Source of the DNA: Runella defluvii
Lineage (GTDB): Bacteria > Bacteroidota > Bacteroidia > Cytophagales > Spirosomataceae
Assembly (NCBI RefSeq): GCF_014195535.1
Contig: NZ_JACIBY010000002.1
Span: forward strand, 538,206-602,205
Direction: 5' to 3'
Length of the DNA stretch: 64,000 nucleotides
Made by a program: the position numbers and the translations under genes. Shown piece after piece: positions 7,719 to 18,255 of the stretch. The notes below the pieces were generated by a model, which did no database searches, was not told where the DNA came from, and saw nothing but the letters and a program-made list of their open reading frames with translations. The stretch's first letter is position 1. Every line of letters begins with the position of its first letter.

Positions 7719-10700
7719 CTATTCAATTACTTGAATCCAGCCTTTACAGATTGAATTGCCTGGCAGTGTGAGCTGGTAATAATACGTGCCGTTTATAACA
7801 TCTTTGCCCCAATCATCAGCGTAGTTGTCACTGGCGAAAACGCGTTTTCCCCAACGGTTAAAAATCTCAATGCGCGTACTTGGAGCGCCTACCACGAAGG
7901 TATCGTTTTTACCATCGCCGTTGGGGGTGATGACGTTCGGAATTTTGTCTAAGTTCAACACCGACACCGACTGCGTCACGGTACTTGCACACCCGCGCGG
8001 CGAATACGCTTTGAGTGTTACTTGATACGTTCCGTTTTGGGTATAATCCAACGCTCCAGGTGCCGCCACGCCCGACTTCGTTCCATTACCAAAATCCCAC
8101 TCATAACGCGATGCTCCCGTTGTTCTATTCACGTATTGCACCATCGTCGGTTTGCCGCAAGCGTAGGTGGGTACGACATCAAAACTGGTGTTTTGTGGGC
8201 CACTTTCCACGTTTACCGTCACTGTTTTACTTGGTTTACAGCCATCAGGATAAACAGCCGTCACGGTGTAGGTAGTAGTTTGCAAAGGGTTAGCAACGGG
8301 GTTTTTGATTGTGGTATCCGACAAAGTTGGTGACGCTTTCCAGCGAATTGTCCCTGCACCTTGCGCTAACAACATGGCCGTTTGCCCCACACAAACTGTC
8401 GTGTCAGGTGTTACTCTAAAATCAGGCTTATTGTTATCAATGCGAACAGTAATGGTTTTTTGTGGCAAACACCCATCGGCATATTGCCCCGTCACGGTAT
8501 AGACGGTTGTCACCAACGGTTTGGCAGTTACCCGCGTTCCGACCGAATCACTCAACGTCAACGAAGGAGTCCAACGATAACGAGTGGCGCTACCTTGGGC
8601 ACTCAAAACGGCACTTTGTCCTACGCAAATCGTGGTATCTTTAAACGCCGCAAAGTCAGGCTTATCGTTGTTGATTTTAACCGTTACGGTACGCGTCACG
8701 ACGCAAGCCGAATCCGTAATGGTGCAAATAAAATTGGTAGTAGCATTCACCTTCGCGATGGGATTAGCAATAGTTGGATTGCTCAAACCCGCCGCAGGCG
8801 TCCACGAATATTTCAATCCGCCAGTCGCTTTGAGTGGCACACCTACGTTGCTACAAACAGTGGTATCTCCACTGGCAGCCGCTTTGCTTACGCCTACTTT
8901 GATAATTTTTGTCACAACATCTTGTCCACGGCAAACCAAGGGATTAGATGCCCGCAGCGTCACACGGTATTCACCTGGTTGATTAAATGTGTAAGTTGCT
9001 TTCAGCGGATCACGCGAGATGTTGTTTCCTTGCACATCCCAGGTATAAGTCTTTCCACCTTCACTGGTGTTTAAGAAATCCAACGTCATAGGCGCACAAC
9101 CCGACAATACATTTTTGGTTGTCCCTTGATAGACATCAAAATCGGCCTTGAGGCGGTCGATGTCAAACTTGAATGCCGCGTTGTTACAATCCCCACTGTT
9201 ACGATTTACCGCCCACACGTTGGGCGTAGAAGGGAAATTGGCTTGGCGACACACACACGTGGCCTGATAAATCACACCATTTTTGGCAAAACGGCTCGTT
9301 CCACCGTCCACGTGATCACCGTCGGTACTCGCGGTTGTACTTCCAATAAATGTACCGTATAACAGCGATTTTGCTCCTTTTTCTAAAATAGCAATGTAAA
9401 AATTGCTTCCCGTTGTGGTTTGTCGATAAGCGTCAGGCGTTGTTGGCAAGCCAATGGTGCTACTGGTGGGGTTATAGCCATTTCGTGAATTGACGACCCC
9501 TCCCCAACCCGACAAATAAATATTCCCACATTCGTTGACCAAAAAAGCAGTCGGTGCAATATCTGGCCTTGCTCTTGATGAACCAATGGTGGTTGAAAAT
9601 ATCGTTCGCGAAAGTGTTTTATCTAAAGCATGAATAAACTGCCCCGCATTGGTATTGCTATAAACTCCTGTAGTGGTGGGATAACGGCCACGCGTGAGTC
9701 CAAAAACGTGGACATTTTCTTCCGCATCCACATCCAACAAATACGCCACGTCTGAGCTATCCGTCCCGAGGTAGGTCAATTGTTCCAATTTATCGTTGAC
9801 AAATTTGGCCACAAAACCATCTTCTTCCCCGCTTTTGGTGCTCTTAAATGCGGTTGTTTTAGCGGGTAAATTTGAGCTTCGGGTCAACCCTGCGACGTAC
9901 AAAGCCCCCGACGGTGCCCATTTTACGCCGTATGCTCCGTCCGCAGCTGTTCCTCCCAAGTACGTACTCATGAGCATTGTTCTGAGGTCTGAACTTAGCT
10001 TAAACACCACCGCATCTTGGCGCCCCCCTCCGTACTGCGCCGTGGTGGGATTGACCGTCGGGAAATTGGTCGAGTTGGTCGAAGTAGCCACATAGACATT
10101 GTCTTTGTCATCTACCACTACTTCCCCCCTGAACTCATCGCTGTAGTTGATCAAGTTAAAATCAAAAGTGCGGCAAATTCCATCATTGCCGTTGCCTCCC
10201 ACCAGCGTACTTGCCGCTAACGTTGACCCATCGACACTCAGTTTCAGCACAAAAATGTCGCTACCATTGGTATATCCAAATCCTCCGACAGGTTCAACGG
10301 CCGTTCCGCCGCCAAAACGCGTTTGATAGGCACCAGATGAGAGCGGAAAATTTTGCGACGATGTTGTCCCAAAAATCACCAGTTCTCCTTTGTTATTCAC
10401 AATCATACTGTGCGGCACGTCAACGTCGGAGCCTCCAATGTAGGTTCCGTAAAGAAGACGAGTACCGTCAGGGCTAAATTTTAACAAACCCATATCCACA
10501 CTCTGCGTTGCTTGACGCTGAAAAGCTCCCGCAGTGGCTGGGAAAGGCCCTGTTGAGTGCAATGTACCAATCGAATACAAGTTCCCTTGTTCGTCGTACG
10601 TAGCAGCGTGTCCAAAATTGTTGGCAAACGAACCCGAGAAAGTCGAAAACACCAGCTCAGGGTCAATCGTCAGCGCTTGGCTGCGGTCGTATCCTTTTGG

Positions 10701-11387
10701 AAAATTAAACGACAACTGATTTCCATCTAACTGATAATGAGCTGCTACTTCGCGGGTACGGTTGTTGATTTCTTGGTACGTATAAGGTTTTAATTCCCGA
10801 AATGTATTGATGGAAGTTTCGACCGCCAGTTGATTATCTTCCAACTTCAACGACTTACTACCCTCGTAACGAAGCTTAATTTTAGAGGCATCGGCCTGAG
10901 GATCTACCAAAAATTCGTACTTGAGGGTTTGGCGGAAGGCATACATTTTAAAGTCGATGCCAGGATAGACATCTTCATAGACAATCTCGCCAAACGAGGA
11001 CACATCTTGCGCCCACTTGCTGGGGTCATTGCCCAAGAAATAGTTAAACTTGGCGGCGTTTGAATGGTCTTCTTTTACTTTGATGGCCGACGACGCCCCG
11101 TCAAACATCACTTCCACCGCGTGCCCGTTTACCAGCGGACTTATACGGGCGTTAGACAAGCGCTCACCCGTGGCATGGGCACTACGAAGAGGATTTCCCT
11201 CAAAAAAAACGTACATCAGCGATTTTTCTTTCAGGAGCAAATACCCTCCTGGAATATCGGCGCGATAACGTACGTCGGCGTCCCATTGACCTTGATTACG
11301 CACAAAACGAACCGCCGAGGGGGTTTGCGCACGCCCCTCTCCCCACACCAAAAACAATACAACTAAAATGCGTACAAAATGCTTCAT
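7719..11387 (-). CDS. Large secreted beta-propeller/PKD protein with type B T9SS sorting domain
   Basis: A 1222-residue exported protein with signal peptide ([21 protein letters not shown]). The N-terminal 220 residues match the domain with [10 protein letters not shown] and [13 protein letters not shown] that precedes SBBP-type propellers in Bacteroidota. Residues of about 245-720 contain recurring (S/G)T(Y/L)xGG blades. These are followed by a PKD-like domain, three related modules of about 85 residues with (C/V)CVGQ...YTVT...GC, and a second PKD domain. The final 85 or so residues begin [16 protein letters not shown] and run through [11 protein letters not shown], the CHU_C/gliding-motility-associated C-terminal domain. 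Such proteins are exported by the type IX system and usually displayed on the cell surface. Substrate and role (adhesion or binding) are not determined. Confidence 0.88.
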   Translation of the reverse strand: MKHFVRILVVLFLVWGEGRAQTPSAVRFVRNQGQWDADVRYRADIPGGYLLLKEKSLMYVFFEGNPLRSAHATGERLSNARISPLVNGHAVEVMFDGASSAIKVKEDHSNAAKFNYFLGNDPSKWAQDVSSFGEIVYEDVYPGIDFKMYAFRQTLKYEFLVDPQADASKIKLRYEGSKSLKLEDNQLAVETSINTFRELKPYTYQEINNRTREVAAHYQLDGNQLSFNFPKGYDRSQALTIDPELVFSTFSGSFANNFGHAATYDEQGNLYSIGTLHSTGPFPATAGAFQRQATQSVDMGLLKFSPDGTRLLYGTYIGGSDVDVPHSMIVNNKGELVIFGTTSSQNFPLSSGAYQTRFGGGTAVEPVGGFGYTNGSDIFVLKLSVDGSTLAASTLVGGNGNDGICRTFDFNLINYSDEFRGEVVVDDKDNVYVATSTNSTNFPTVNPTTAQYGGGRQDAVVFKLSSDLRTMLMSTYLGGTAADGAYGVKWAPSGALYVAGLTRSSNLPAKTTAFKSTKSGEEDGFVAKFVNDKLEQLTYLGTDSSDVAYLLDVDAEENVHVFGLTRGRYPTTTGVYSNTNAGQFIHALDKTLSRTIFSTTIGSSRARPDIAPTAFLVNECGNIYLSGWGGVVNSRNGYNPTSSTIGLPTTPDAYRQTTTGSNFYIAILEKGAKSLLYGTFIGSTTASTDGDHVDGGTSRFAKNGVIYQATCVCRQANFPSTPNVWAVNRNSGDCNNAAFKFDIDRLKADFDVYQGTTKNVLSGCAPMTLDFLNTSEGGKTYTWDVQGNNISRDPLKATYTFNQPGEYRVTLRASNPLVCRGQDVVTKIIKVGVSKAAASGDTTVCSNVGVPLKATGGLKYSWTPAAGLSNPTIANPIAKVNATTNFICTITDSACVVTRTVTVKINNDKPDFAAFKDTTICVGQSAVLSAQGSATRYRWTPSLTLSDSVGTRVTAKPLVTTVYTVTGQYADGCLPQKTITVRIDNNKPDFRVTPDTTVCVGQTAMLLAQGAGTIRWKASPTLSDTTIKNPVANPLQTTTYTVTAVYPDGCKPSKTVTVNVESGPQNTSFDVVPTYACGKPTMVQYVNRTTGASRYEWDFGNGTKSGVAAPGALDYTQNGTYQVTLKAYSPRGCASTVTQSVSVLNLDKIPNVITPNGDGKNDTFVVGAPSTRIEIFNRWGKRVFASDNYADDWGKDVINGTYYYQLTLPGNSICKGWIQVIE

Positions 11388-11509
11388 ACTAAAACAAACG
11401 AAAAGAATTCGTTGAAATTATGCAACCTATAAAGGCAAGACTTTCCAAAACGCTGGAACGTTGGAAAGCCTCGTTATTTTCTTTAAAAATCAGCGTTCAG
11501 CCTCTCCTA

Positions 11510-12313
11510 TTACCCTTTTGAGAGTTCTTTGGCGCGGCGCTCAGCGGCCAAAATTCCCGTTTGGAGCGTCTGGGCCAAGCCCCCACCTTCAAACTCGCGA
11601 AGGGCGGCTTCGGTCGTTCCTCCTTTGGAAGCAACGGCCTTAATCAGGTCATCGAGGCTTTTATCGGCGTTGTTGATAAGATGGAAAGACCCCAACATGG
11701 TTTGCTTTACCAACAAAGTTGCCATCGACTCCTCAAAGCCCATTTGCTTGCCTGCTTCCACCATCGCTTTGACCAAATAATAGAAGTACGCAGGGCCGCT
11801 ACCGCTCAAGGCCGTTACGGCATCAAGCATCGACTCGTCTTCCAAAAACACCGAGCGTCCCGTGGCATTGATGAGATTATCAACTTTTAGCAATTGGGCA
11901 AAACTCAACTCCTTCGCCGCCGAAAAGCCCGTGATACCCATTCCCAGCATGGCAGGGGTATTAGGCATGGCCCTAATGACCAAACGGTGATTTAGTGTTT
12001 CTTGAATGGTAGAAATCGGAATCCCCGCCATTATTGACAACACCACTTGCTGCGGTTGAAGTACCTCCCGCAAGGCGTCCTGAACCATGCCGAAATCTTG
12101 CGGCTTTACCGACAAAATCACGACGTCGTACTCGCCCACGTGCGCGCTGATGGTTTCGACCACCACACCCGTGTTTTCGGTTCGCAGGTTTTCGGCGCGA
12201 TTGGCGCTTTTTTCAATCAAAAGAAGGTTTTCTTTTTTTACTAAATCATATTGCAAAAACGACTTGGCAAAGGCCATTCCCATGTTTCCGCAACCTACAA
12301 TGGCAATTTTCAT
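11510..12313 (-). CDS. proC: Pyrroline-5-carboxylate reductase
   Basis: Reduces 1-pyrroline-5-carboxylate to L-proline with NAD(P)H, the last step of proline synthesis. The 267-residue protein opens with the Rossmann motif IVGCGNMGMAF, has SVKPQD and MPNTPAMLGMGITGF in the middle, and carries the C-terminal signature ALSGSGPAYFYYLVKAM plus the SKGGTTEAALREFE block that closes the dimeric active site. It is a single gene, divergent from the S9 peptidase gene with 103 bases between them. Confidence 0.96.
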   Translation of the reverse strand: MKIAIVGCGNMGMAFAKSFLQYDLVKKENLLLIEKSANRAENLRTENTGVVVETISAHVGEYDVVILSVKPQDFGMVQDALREVLQPQQVVLSIMAGIPISTIQETLNHRLVIRAMPNTPAMLGMGITGFSAAKELSFAQLLKVDNLINATGRSVFLEDESMLDAVTALSGSGPAYFYYLVKAMVEAGKQMGFEESMATLLVKQTMLGSFHLINNADKSLDDLIKAVASKGGTTEAALREFEGGGLAQTLQTGILAAERRAKELSKG

Positions 12314-12416
12314 CAGTTTCGACTAAGAAGTTTGAGATTATGTCGCAAAATTGAGGATAATTTACCAATAAAACGCTCCATTAGTGTATTTTTGAAGACC
12401 AAATACGTTCATTTTC

Positions 12417-15281
12417 ATGAAAAAACTTCTCCTTTACACTTCATTATGTTTCTTGGGCTGCTACACTGCTTTCGCCCAAAAGAAACCCAAAAAAACAACG
12501 CCGCCCCCCGCGCCGATTGCCAAAAAAGCCCTTACCCACGATGTGTACGACTTTTGGAAAGACATTCCTGAGCGCGTCGTCAGCAACAATGGGCAATGGT
12601 TTGGTTATGCGCTTAACCCACAAGAAGGCGACGGGAAAGTCGTTTTTCAAAATTTTGTCACGAACCAAACCGACTCGGTGGCACGAGGCGGTGAGTTGCG
12701 TTTTTCCAACGATTCTGAATTTGCCGTTTTCAAAATCAAGCCCCAATTGAGCGCTACCAAAGCGGCCAAGCGGGCCAAAAAGAAAAAGGACGAAATGCCA
12801 AAAGACTCGCTGGGCATCTATGCGCTTTCGACCAAAAAACTCAGCAAATTTCCTGCCATTCAGTCATTCAAATTACCCGAAAAAGGCAGCGAATGGGTCG
12901 CGTACTTAGGCGAAAGTCCCAAAGTAAAGCCTGACACCACCAAAAAAGCCCCCACAAGACGCGCCAAACGCGAATCGGATGAAAACGGCTACCGCTTGGT
13001 GACGCGTATGCTCAAAACCAGTACCGAACGCGCATTCGGGTTTGTGACCGATTATGAAGTGAGCAAAAACGGCAAGCGCTTGGCATTTGCAACTTCAGGT
13101 AACGATTCTACCAAAGCGGGGGTTTATGTCTTTGAACCCACGTCAAACCAACTTCAGCAGGTTTATGAAGGGCATTCAAAGCACAAATTCAAAAAGCTGT
13201 CTTTTGACGAAAATGGCGAACAATTGGCTTTCATTGCCGATTTGGACACCAACAGCAAAGCCCAAATTCGTTTGCCCAAATTATTCTACTGGAAAGCGGG
13301 TCAAGCTACTGCCGCTCGCCTAGCCGATGAGGCGAACCAACCTGCGGCGCAAGGATGGCTTGTGAGTGGCGAATACACCCCTCGTTTTGCCAAAGATGGT
13401 TCTAAGTTGTTTTTTGGTACCAACCCCAAGCCCATCGTACAAGACACCACCTTGCTTACCGAAGAAATTGTCAACGTGGAAGTATGGCATTGGCAAGACG
13501 AACGCCTTCAAACCCAGCAAAAAGTAAGCCTCGAACGCGACAAAAAGCAGTCGTATTTGGCCGTTGCTCACCTTAACGACCTAAAATTGACGCAGTTGGG
13601 TACATTAGAAGTTCCTGATGTTACACTTGTCAATGAAGGCAATGCTGATTTTGCCGTTGGTAAATCCGACCGTCGCTACTCGCACCAGCACTGGGATTGG
13701 AATCCCGTAGAGGATGCCTATATCATTAGCTTGCGCGATGGTTCTAAAAAAATGGCCAAAGAAAAAATAGAAGGCAGTGCGCGTACCTCACCAGAAGGCA
13801 AGTATTTGTACTGGTTTTCTAACCCTGACACCGCTTGGTTTGCGCACGATATTACGGCCAATCAAACCATTCAGTTGACCAATAATAAAACCGTTAAATA
13901 CGCCGACGAAGAAGATGACCATCCAGATTTCCCCAATCCGTACGGCATAGCGGGCTGGACTAAAAACGACCAGTATTTGTTGGTATATGACCGTTTTGAC
14001 ATTTGGCAAATTGACCCTAAAAAGCCTACATCGCTCGTAAAATTAACCGATGGCCGCGCCGCCAAAAACCAGTACCGCTACGTTCGTTTGGATGCCGAAG
14101 AGCGAAACATCGATCTTGGTAAGTCTCTTTTGTTGCGTACCGTCAACGAAACTACCCGCCAAGAAGGTTTCAGTCAGCTGACGGGCAGTGCTATCCAGCG
14201 TTTGTACGAAGGCGATTTCAAAGTAGGAATGGCCGTGTTGAAGGCCAAAGACGCCGACCGTGTTCTTTTCACCAAAGAAACGTTCAAAGAATATCCCGAT
14301 TGGTACGCGACCGATTTAAGTTTCAAAAACGTAAAACGCGTTACCGAAGCTAACGCCCAGCAAGCCAACTACTGGTGGGGAAGCGTCGAAATCGTCAATT
14401 GGCGCGCGGGTGATGGTACACCATTGCAAGGGTTACTCTACAAACCTGAGAATTTTGACCCGACCAAGAAATACCCAATGATGACGTATTTCTACGAGAA
14501 AAATTCCGAAAATATTCATACCCACTACGCCCCTCGCCCGATTCGTTCGTACATCAACTTCTCGTACTTTACCAGCAATGGGTACGTGGTTTTTGTTCCT
14601 GATATTGTTTACAAAGACGGCTACCCTGGCCAAAGTGCGTACAATTGCATCGTGCCAGGCGTGTTGAGTATGATTGATAAAGGGTTTGTGGATAAAGACA
14701 AAATTGGTATCTCAGGCCACAGCTGGGGCGGCTACCAAACGGCTTACCTTGTGACCCAAACCAACCTATTCCGTGCAGCCGAAGCAGGCGCTCCTGTCTC
14801 AAACATGACGAGTGCTTACGGCGGAATTCGCTGGGATTCAGGAATGTCGCGCCAAGCGCAGTACGAGCGTACCCAAAGCCGTATTGGTGGGACACTTTGG
14901 GAAAAGCCCATGCAATACCTCGAAAACTCGCCGCTTTTCCACGCCCCCAAAATCGAAACGCCTGTGTTGATGATGCACAACGACGATGATGGTGCCGTGC
15001 CTTGGTACCAAGGGATCGAATTTTACATGGCACTCAAGCGCCTCAACAAGCCCGTTTGGATGCTTAATTACAACGGAGAAAAACATGGATTAACAAAACG
15101 ACAAAATATGAAAGATTTTGCCGTACGTTTGTACCAATATTTTGACCACTACCTCAAGGATGCACCTGCTCCCGAGTGGATGTCGGAGGGCCTTCCAATG
15201 GTCGAAAAGGGAATCCGTCAAGGACTTAGCCCCGTTTCTTCTCAGAAGGCTTCGCAGCTCGGTAGTGGCTCGCAAAAATAG
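12417..15281 (+). CDS. S9 family (prolyl oligopeptidase-type) serine peptidase
   Basis: A 954-residue exported peptidase: a signal peptide (to about residue 20), a Lys/Pro-rich linker, a beta-propeller of roughly 600 residues, and a C-terminal alpha/beta hydrolase domain. The nucleophile is Ser769 in GHSWGGYQ; Asp857 or a neighbour in HNDDDGAVP and His890 in GEKHGL complete the triad. It resembles dipeptidyl-peptidase/acylaminoacyl-peptidase-like S9 members abundant in Bacteroidota, acting on peptides in the periplasm or outside. A TAnnTTTG match (TATTTTTG, 12387-12394) lies 22 bases before the start and may be the -7 box. Confidence 0.9.
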   Translation: MKKLLLYTSLCFLGCYTAFAQKKPKKTTPPPAPIAKKALTHDVYDFWKDIPERVVSNNGQWFGYALNPQEGDGKVVFQNFVTNQTDSVARGGELRFSNDSEFAVFKIKPQLSATKAAKRAKKKKDEMPKDSLGIYALSTKKLSKFPAIQSFKLPEKGSEWVAYLGESPKVKPDTTKKAPTRRAKRESDENGYRLVTRMLKTSTERAFGFVTDYEVSKNGKRLAFATSGNDSTKAGVYVFEPTSNQLQQVYEGHSKHKFKKLSFDENGEQLAFIADLDTNSKAQIRLPKLFYWKAGQATAARLADEANQPAAQGWLVSGEYTPRFAKDGSKLFFGTNPKPIVQDTTLLTEEIVNVEVWHWQDERLQTQQKVSLERDKKQSYLAVAHLNDLKLTQLGTLEVPDVTLVNEGNADFAVGKSDRRYSHQHWDWNPVEDAYIISLRDGSKKMAKEKIEGSARTSPEGKYLYWFSNPDTAWFAHDITANQTIQLTNNKTVKYADEEDDHPDFPNPYGIAGWTKNDQYLLVYDRFDIWQIDPKKPTSLVKLTDGRAAKNQYRYVRLDAEERNIDLGKSLLLRTVNETTRQEGFSQLTGSAIQRLYEGDFKVGMAVLKAKDADRVLFTKETFKEYPDWYATDLSFKNVKRVTEANAQQANYWWGSVEIVNWRAGDGTPLQGLLYKPENFDPTKKYPMMTYFYEKNSENIHTHYAPRPIRSYINFSYFTSNGYVVFVPDIVYKDGYPGQSAYNCIVPGVLSMIDKGFVDKDKIGISGHSWGGYQTAYLVTQTNLFRAAEAGAPVSNMTSAYGGIRWDSGMSRQAQYERTQSRIGGTLWEKPMQYLENSPLFHAPKIETPVLMMHNDDDGAVPWYQGIEFYMALKRLNKPVWMLNYNGEKHGLTKRQNMKDFAVRLYQYFDHYLKDAPAPEWMSEGLPMVEKGIRQGLSPVSSQKASQLGSGSQK

Positions 15282-15290
15282 ACATTATTA

Positions 15291-15383
15291 GACCTATAAG
15301 GTTTTTAAAACCTTCCAGGTCTGGCAAAAGTAGTTTTTATTTAGCCCTTTAGAGCTGTAAGGTTTTTGAAACCTTACAGCTCT
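15291..15383. repeat. Two tandem hairpins of the AAGGTTTT(N)AAACCTT type
   Basis: The first (15291-15321) has outer arms GACCT/AGGTC and an AAGGTTTT/AAAACCTT core. The second (15351-15383) has perfect 15-base arms, AGAGCTGTAAGGTTT against its complement, with a three-base loop. The second hairpin ends ten bases before the start codon of the acyltransferase gene, so a transcript beginning upstream would fold the ribosome-binding region next to a very stable stem. Confidence 0.65.
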
Positions 15384-15393
15384 GCTCAATCGA

Positions 15394-16293
15394 ATGTATT
15401 ATTTATCTGCTTTCTTCTATTACTTCCTACTTATTCCCATCTCTCGCCTTCCATTTGGCGTCTTGTATGCCATTGCCGATGGCCTGAGTTGGCTTTTTTT
15501 CAACGTAGTGGGTTACCGCAAACAAGTAGTTGTGGAAAACATCCGCAACTCTTTCCCCGAAAAATCAGAAGCTGAAATACAGCAAATTGCCCGCGACTTT
15601 TACACGCATTTGTGTACGCTTATCATCGAGACGGTTAAGGCATTCAGTATGACCCGTGCTGAATTTATGCAGCGCGTTTCGTTTACGGGCTTAGACCTTC
15701 TCGACCATTATGCCAAACAAGGTAAAAGCATTATCATAGCCGCGGGGCATTGCCACAACTATGAATGGCTCGTGACGGGCATCGACCCACTCGTAAAACA
15801 CAAAGTAATGGCCTTGTACCGTCCTTTGAACAATCGTTTTTTTGACGAAAAAATCAAGCAGAGCCGTAGCAAATTGGGTTTAAACTTAGCATCGATTTAC
15901 GAAATCAAATCGCAGTTTGGGGAGCAAGTCGTCGAGAAACCCGTGGCGGCGGCCTTTGCCATGGACCAATCGCCGTCCAATCCAGAGAGCGCCTACTGGA
16001 TGCAGTTTTTAAACCAAGACACCCCCATTCTGTTTGGCACCGAAAAATACGCCAAAGAATACGACCTTCCCGTTGTTTTTGGGCACATTCACGCCCAAAA
16101 GCGCGGTTATTACTACGCCAATTTTGAATTACTCACCGACACTCCCCGCGAAACGGCCTACGGAGAAATCACCGAGAAAATGATGAAGTGGCTCGAAGCC
16201 GACATCCGCCAAGAACCTGCGACTTGGCTCTGGAGCCACAAACGATGGAAGCACAAACGAACTACCGTCCAATCGCCACTTTCCGAAGGATAG
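15394..16293 (+). CDS. LpxL/HtrB-like lysophospholipid acyltransferase
   Basis: A 299-residue membrane-bound acyltransferase of the lipid A late-acyltransferase family, which adds secondary acyl chains from acyl-ACP to lipid A precursors. The N-terminal hydrophobic segment (YYLSAFFYYFLLIPISRLPFGVLY) anchors it in the inner membrane. The catalytic HX4(D/E) motif is represented by GHCHNYEW, and LYRPLNN and AFAMDQSPSNP match later conserved blocks. Bacteroidota members are shorter and more divergent than the E. coli enzyme. Its last 32 bases overlap the convergent MoxR gene. Confidence 0.85.
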   Translation: MYYLSAFFYYFLLIPISRLPFGVLYAIADGLSWLFFNVVGYRKQVVVENIRNSFPEKSEAEIQQIARDFYTHLCTLIIETVKAFSMTRAEFMQRVSFTGLDLLDHYAKQGKSIIIAAGHCHNYEWLVTGIDPLVKHKVMALYRPLNNRFFDEKIKQSRSKLGLNLASIYEIKSQFGEQVVEKPVAAAFAMDQSPSNPESAYWMQFLNQDTPILFGTEKYAKEYDLPVVFGHIHAQKRGYYYANFELLTDTPRETAYGEITEKMMKWLEADIRQEPATWLWSHKRWKHKRTTVQSPLSEG

Positions 16294-17218
16294 AATCAAT
16301 CACAAAACGGGTTGTCATGCCATCGGCTTCGGCTTCGTAGTTGAGCATGATGCGGTGGTTGAACACATCGGGAGCTACTTCTTTGATGTCTTCGGGCAGC
16401 ACATAGTCTCGGCCATCCATGTACGCCAAGGCTTTGGCGGCAAGGTTGAGTTTAATGGTTCCGCGCGGTGACACCCCAAACTGAATATAGCGTGCTTCTT
16501 CACGAAGGGCATAATCCAACGGGCGGCGCGTGGCAAATACCAACTCTACGATGTAGTTTTCAAGGGTTTCGGATAACGTGATTTGGTTGATTTCCTGACG
16601 GATTTGAGCAATGTCTTTTTTCGACAAAATAGGCTTAGGCTCATAATTATAATCCAGATTCGACATCCGACGCATGACCTCCAATTCTTGGGGTTTGGTA
16701 GGATAATCTACGAACACCTTCATCATAAAACGGTCTAATTGCGCCTCAGGAAGCGGATACGTACCTTCTTGTTCTACGGGGTTTTGGGTCGCCAACACAA
16801 AAAACGGTTGATCCAATTGGAATGTTTCTTCTCCAATGGTCACTTGTTTTTCTTGCATAGCTTCAAGCAACGCCGATTGCACTTTGGCAGGCGAACGGTT
16901 GACCTCATCGGCCAAAATCAAATTGGCAAAAATCGGCCCTTTTTTTACTTCATAATCGCCCAATTTGGGTCTATAAATCATCGTCCCCACAATGTCTGCA
17001 GGCAACAAGTCGGGCGTAAATTGGATGCGTTGAAAATCGAGGCTTAGCACACGAGCTAAAGTATTCACTGTCAGTGTTTTGGCCAACCCAGGCACTCCCT
17101 CCAACAAAATATGGCCTCCCGTAAAAAGCCCCACTAAAAGGCGGTTGATGAGGGTTTCTTGCCCTACCACTACCTTACCCATTTCTTCAAAAACCGCTTT
17201 TATTTTTTTTTGTGACAT
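16262..17218 (-). CDS. MoxR family AAA+ ATPase
   Basis: A 318-residue cytoplasmic AAA+ ATPase thought to act as a chaperone in metal or cofactor insertion and envelope stress. Walker A is Gly41-Thr48 (GVPGLAKT), Walker B is LILADEVN, sensor 1 lies in VLATQNPVEQEGTYPLPEAQLDRF, and the C-terminal lid carries SPRGTIKLNLAAKALA. MoxR genes usually precede DUF58 and von Willebrand factor genes; here none follows, and the neighbour is a convergent acyltransferase. It is an orphan copy in this window. Confidence 0.92.
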   Translation of the reverse strand: MSQKKIKAVFEEMGKVVVGQETLINRLLVGLFTGGHILLEGVPGLAKTLTVNTLARVLSLDFQRIQFTPDLLPADIVGTMIYRPKLGDYEVKKGPIFANLILADEVNRSPAKVQSALLEAMQEKQVTIGEETFQLDQPFFVLATQNPVEQEGTYPLPEAQLDRFMMKVFVDYPTKPQELEVMRRMSNLDYNYEPKPILSKKDIAQIRQEINQITLSETLENYIVELVFATRRPLDYALREEARYIQFGVSPRGTIKLNLAAKALAYMDGRDYVLPEDIKEVAPDVFNHRIMLNYEAEADGMTTRFVIDSILRKVAIGR

Positions 17219-17325
17219 CTTGGTTTGTCGCTTTTTTTCAAAATCTCAAAGCGTAAAGTTAGACATTTAGGACATTATTTTCACAATTCTATTTACTTTG
17301 TATATCAACCGAATTTATAAGCACT

Positions 17326-18222
17326 GTGTCCGATTTTCGATTAAGAGTTTTTTGTAGTGTAGCCCAACACCTTAGCTTTACCAAGGCCGCAAGCGAATTG
17401 TTTGTTTCCCAACCAGCCGTCACCAAGCACATTCGAGAACTCGAACAGCAGTACGGCACACGCCTTTTTGAGCGCAAAGGCAATTCGGTCGTATTAACCG
17501 AAGCGGGCGAAATTTTGAAACGCTATTCGTCGCAGATTTTGCATTTATACCAAGAAGCCGCGTTTGAATTGGGGACGCTGCAAGACAAGCATAACGGTGT
17601 TCTTCGGCTGGGAGCGAGTACGACCATCGGTCAGTATTTGATTGCGCCACTTTTGGCGAAATACTACGAAAAATTCCCGCAAGTGGAGCTTTCTCTCCTC
17701 AACGGCAACACCGAAATGATTGAAAATGCTGTTCTTTCTCACCACATTGATTTGGGGGTGGTAGAAGGCAAAAAGCACCAATCGGGTATTAAATACGTTG
17801 ATTTTATGGACGATGAGCTCGTAGCGGTGGTGCACGTTAAAAGTAAGCTATCTACCCTCAACGAGATTTCGGTACAAGAGTTAGCAAAAATTCCGCTAGT
17901 ACTGCGCGAACGAGGCTCTGGGACGTTAGAAGTGATTGAAAGCGCCCTCAAAGAACACAACCTCAAGCTATCGTCGCTCCAAATCGTAATGCACTTGGGG
18001 GGAACCGAAAGCATTAAATCGTTTCTGGAGCATTCAAATTGCATGGCTTTTTTGTCCATTCGTTCTATCCAAAAAGAACTCACAACGGGCCAAGTTAAAA
18101 TTATAAAAATCAACGAATTACAATTATTACGGAAATTTTGGCTCATTCACTTACAAGGTCAGCCAGAACCTATGGCTGAAGCGTTTATGCGGTTTGCCTT
18201 TCGTGAATATCCTAAAAAATAA
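17326..18222 (+). CDS. LysR family regulator (YeiE/CbbR-like) next to sulfite dehydrogenase genes
   Basis: A 298-residue LysR regulator starting at GTG (17326), chosen because the helix-turn-helix begins at once (FRLRVFCSVAQHLSFTKAAS...SQPAVTKHIRELE). The effector domain contains RERGSGTLEVIES, the loop typical of the CysR/CbbR/YeiE branch whose ligands are small anions. In enterobacteria YeiE has been tied to sulfite tolerance. Here the gene lies 33 bases upstream of and collinear with a sulfite-oxidase-family gene, so regulation of that pair in response to sulfite is a reasonable inference, not shown. Confidence 0.85.
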   Translation: MSDFRLRVFCSVAQHLSFTKAASELFVSQPAVTKHIRELEQQYGTRLFERKGNSVVLTEAGEILKRYSSQILHLYQEAAFELGTLQDKHNGVLRLGASTTIGQYLIAPLLAKYYEKFPQVELSLLNGNTEMIENAVLSHHIDLGVVEGKKHQSGIKYVDFMDDELVAVVHVKSKLSTLNEISVQELAKIPLVLRERGSGTLEVIESALKEHNLKLSSLQIVMHLGGTESIKSFLEHSNCMAFLSIRSIQKELTTGQVKIIKINELQLLRKFWLIHLQGQPEPMAEAFMRFAFREYPKK

Positions 18223-18255
18223 CAACGTATCCATCTAACCTATTTCGATTTCTCT

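Noticed and set aside
8382-9074. Plus-strand open frame of 230 codons within the surface protein gene
   Set aside because: It is antisense to the repeated PKD-like modules, whose composition leaves the opposite strand open; the translated sequence shows no domain pattern.
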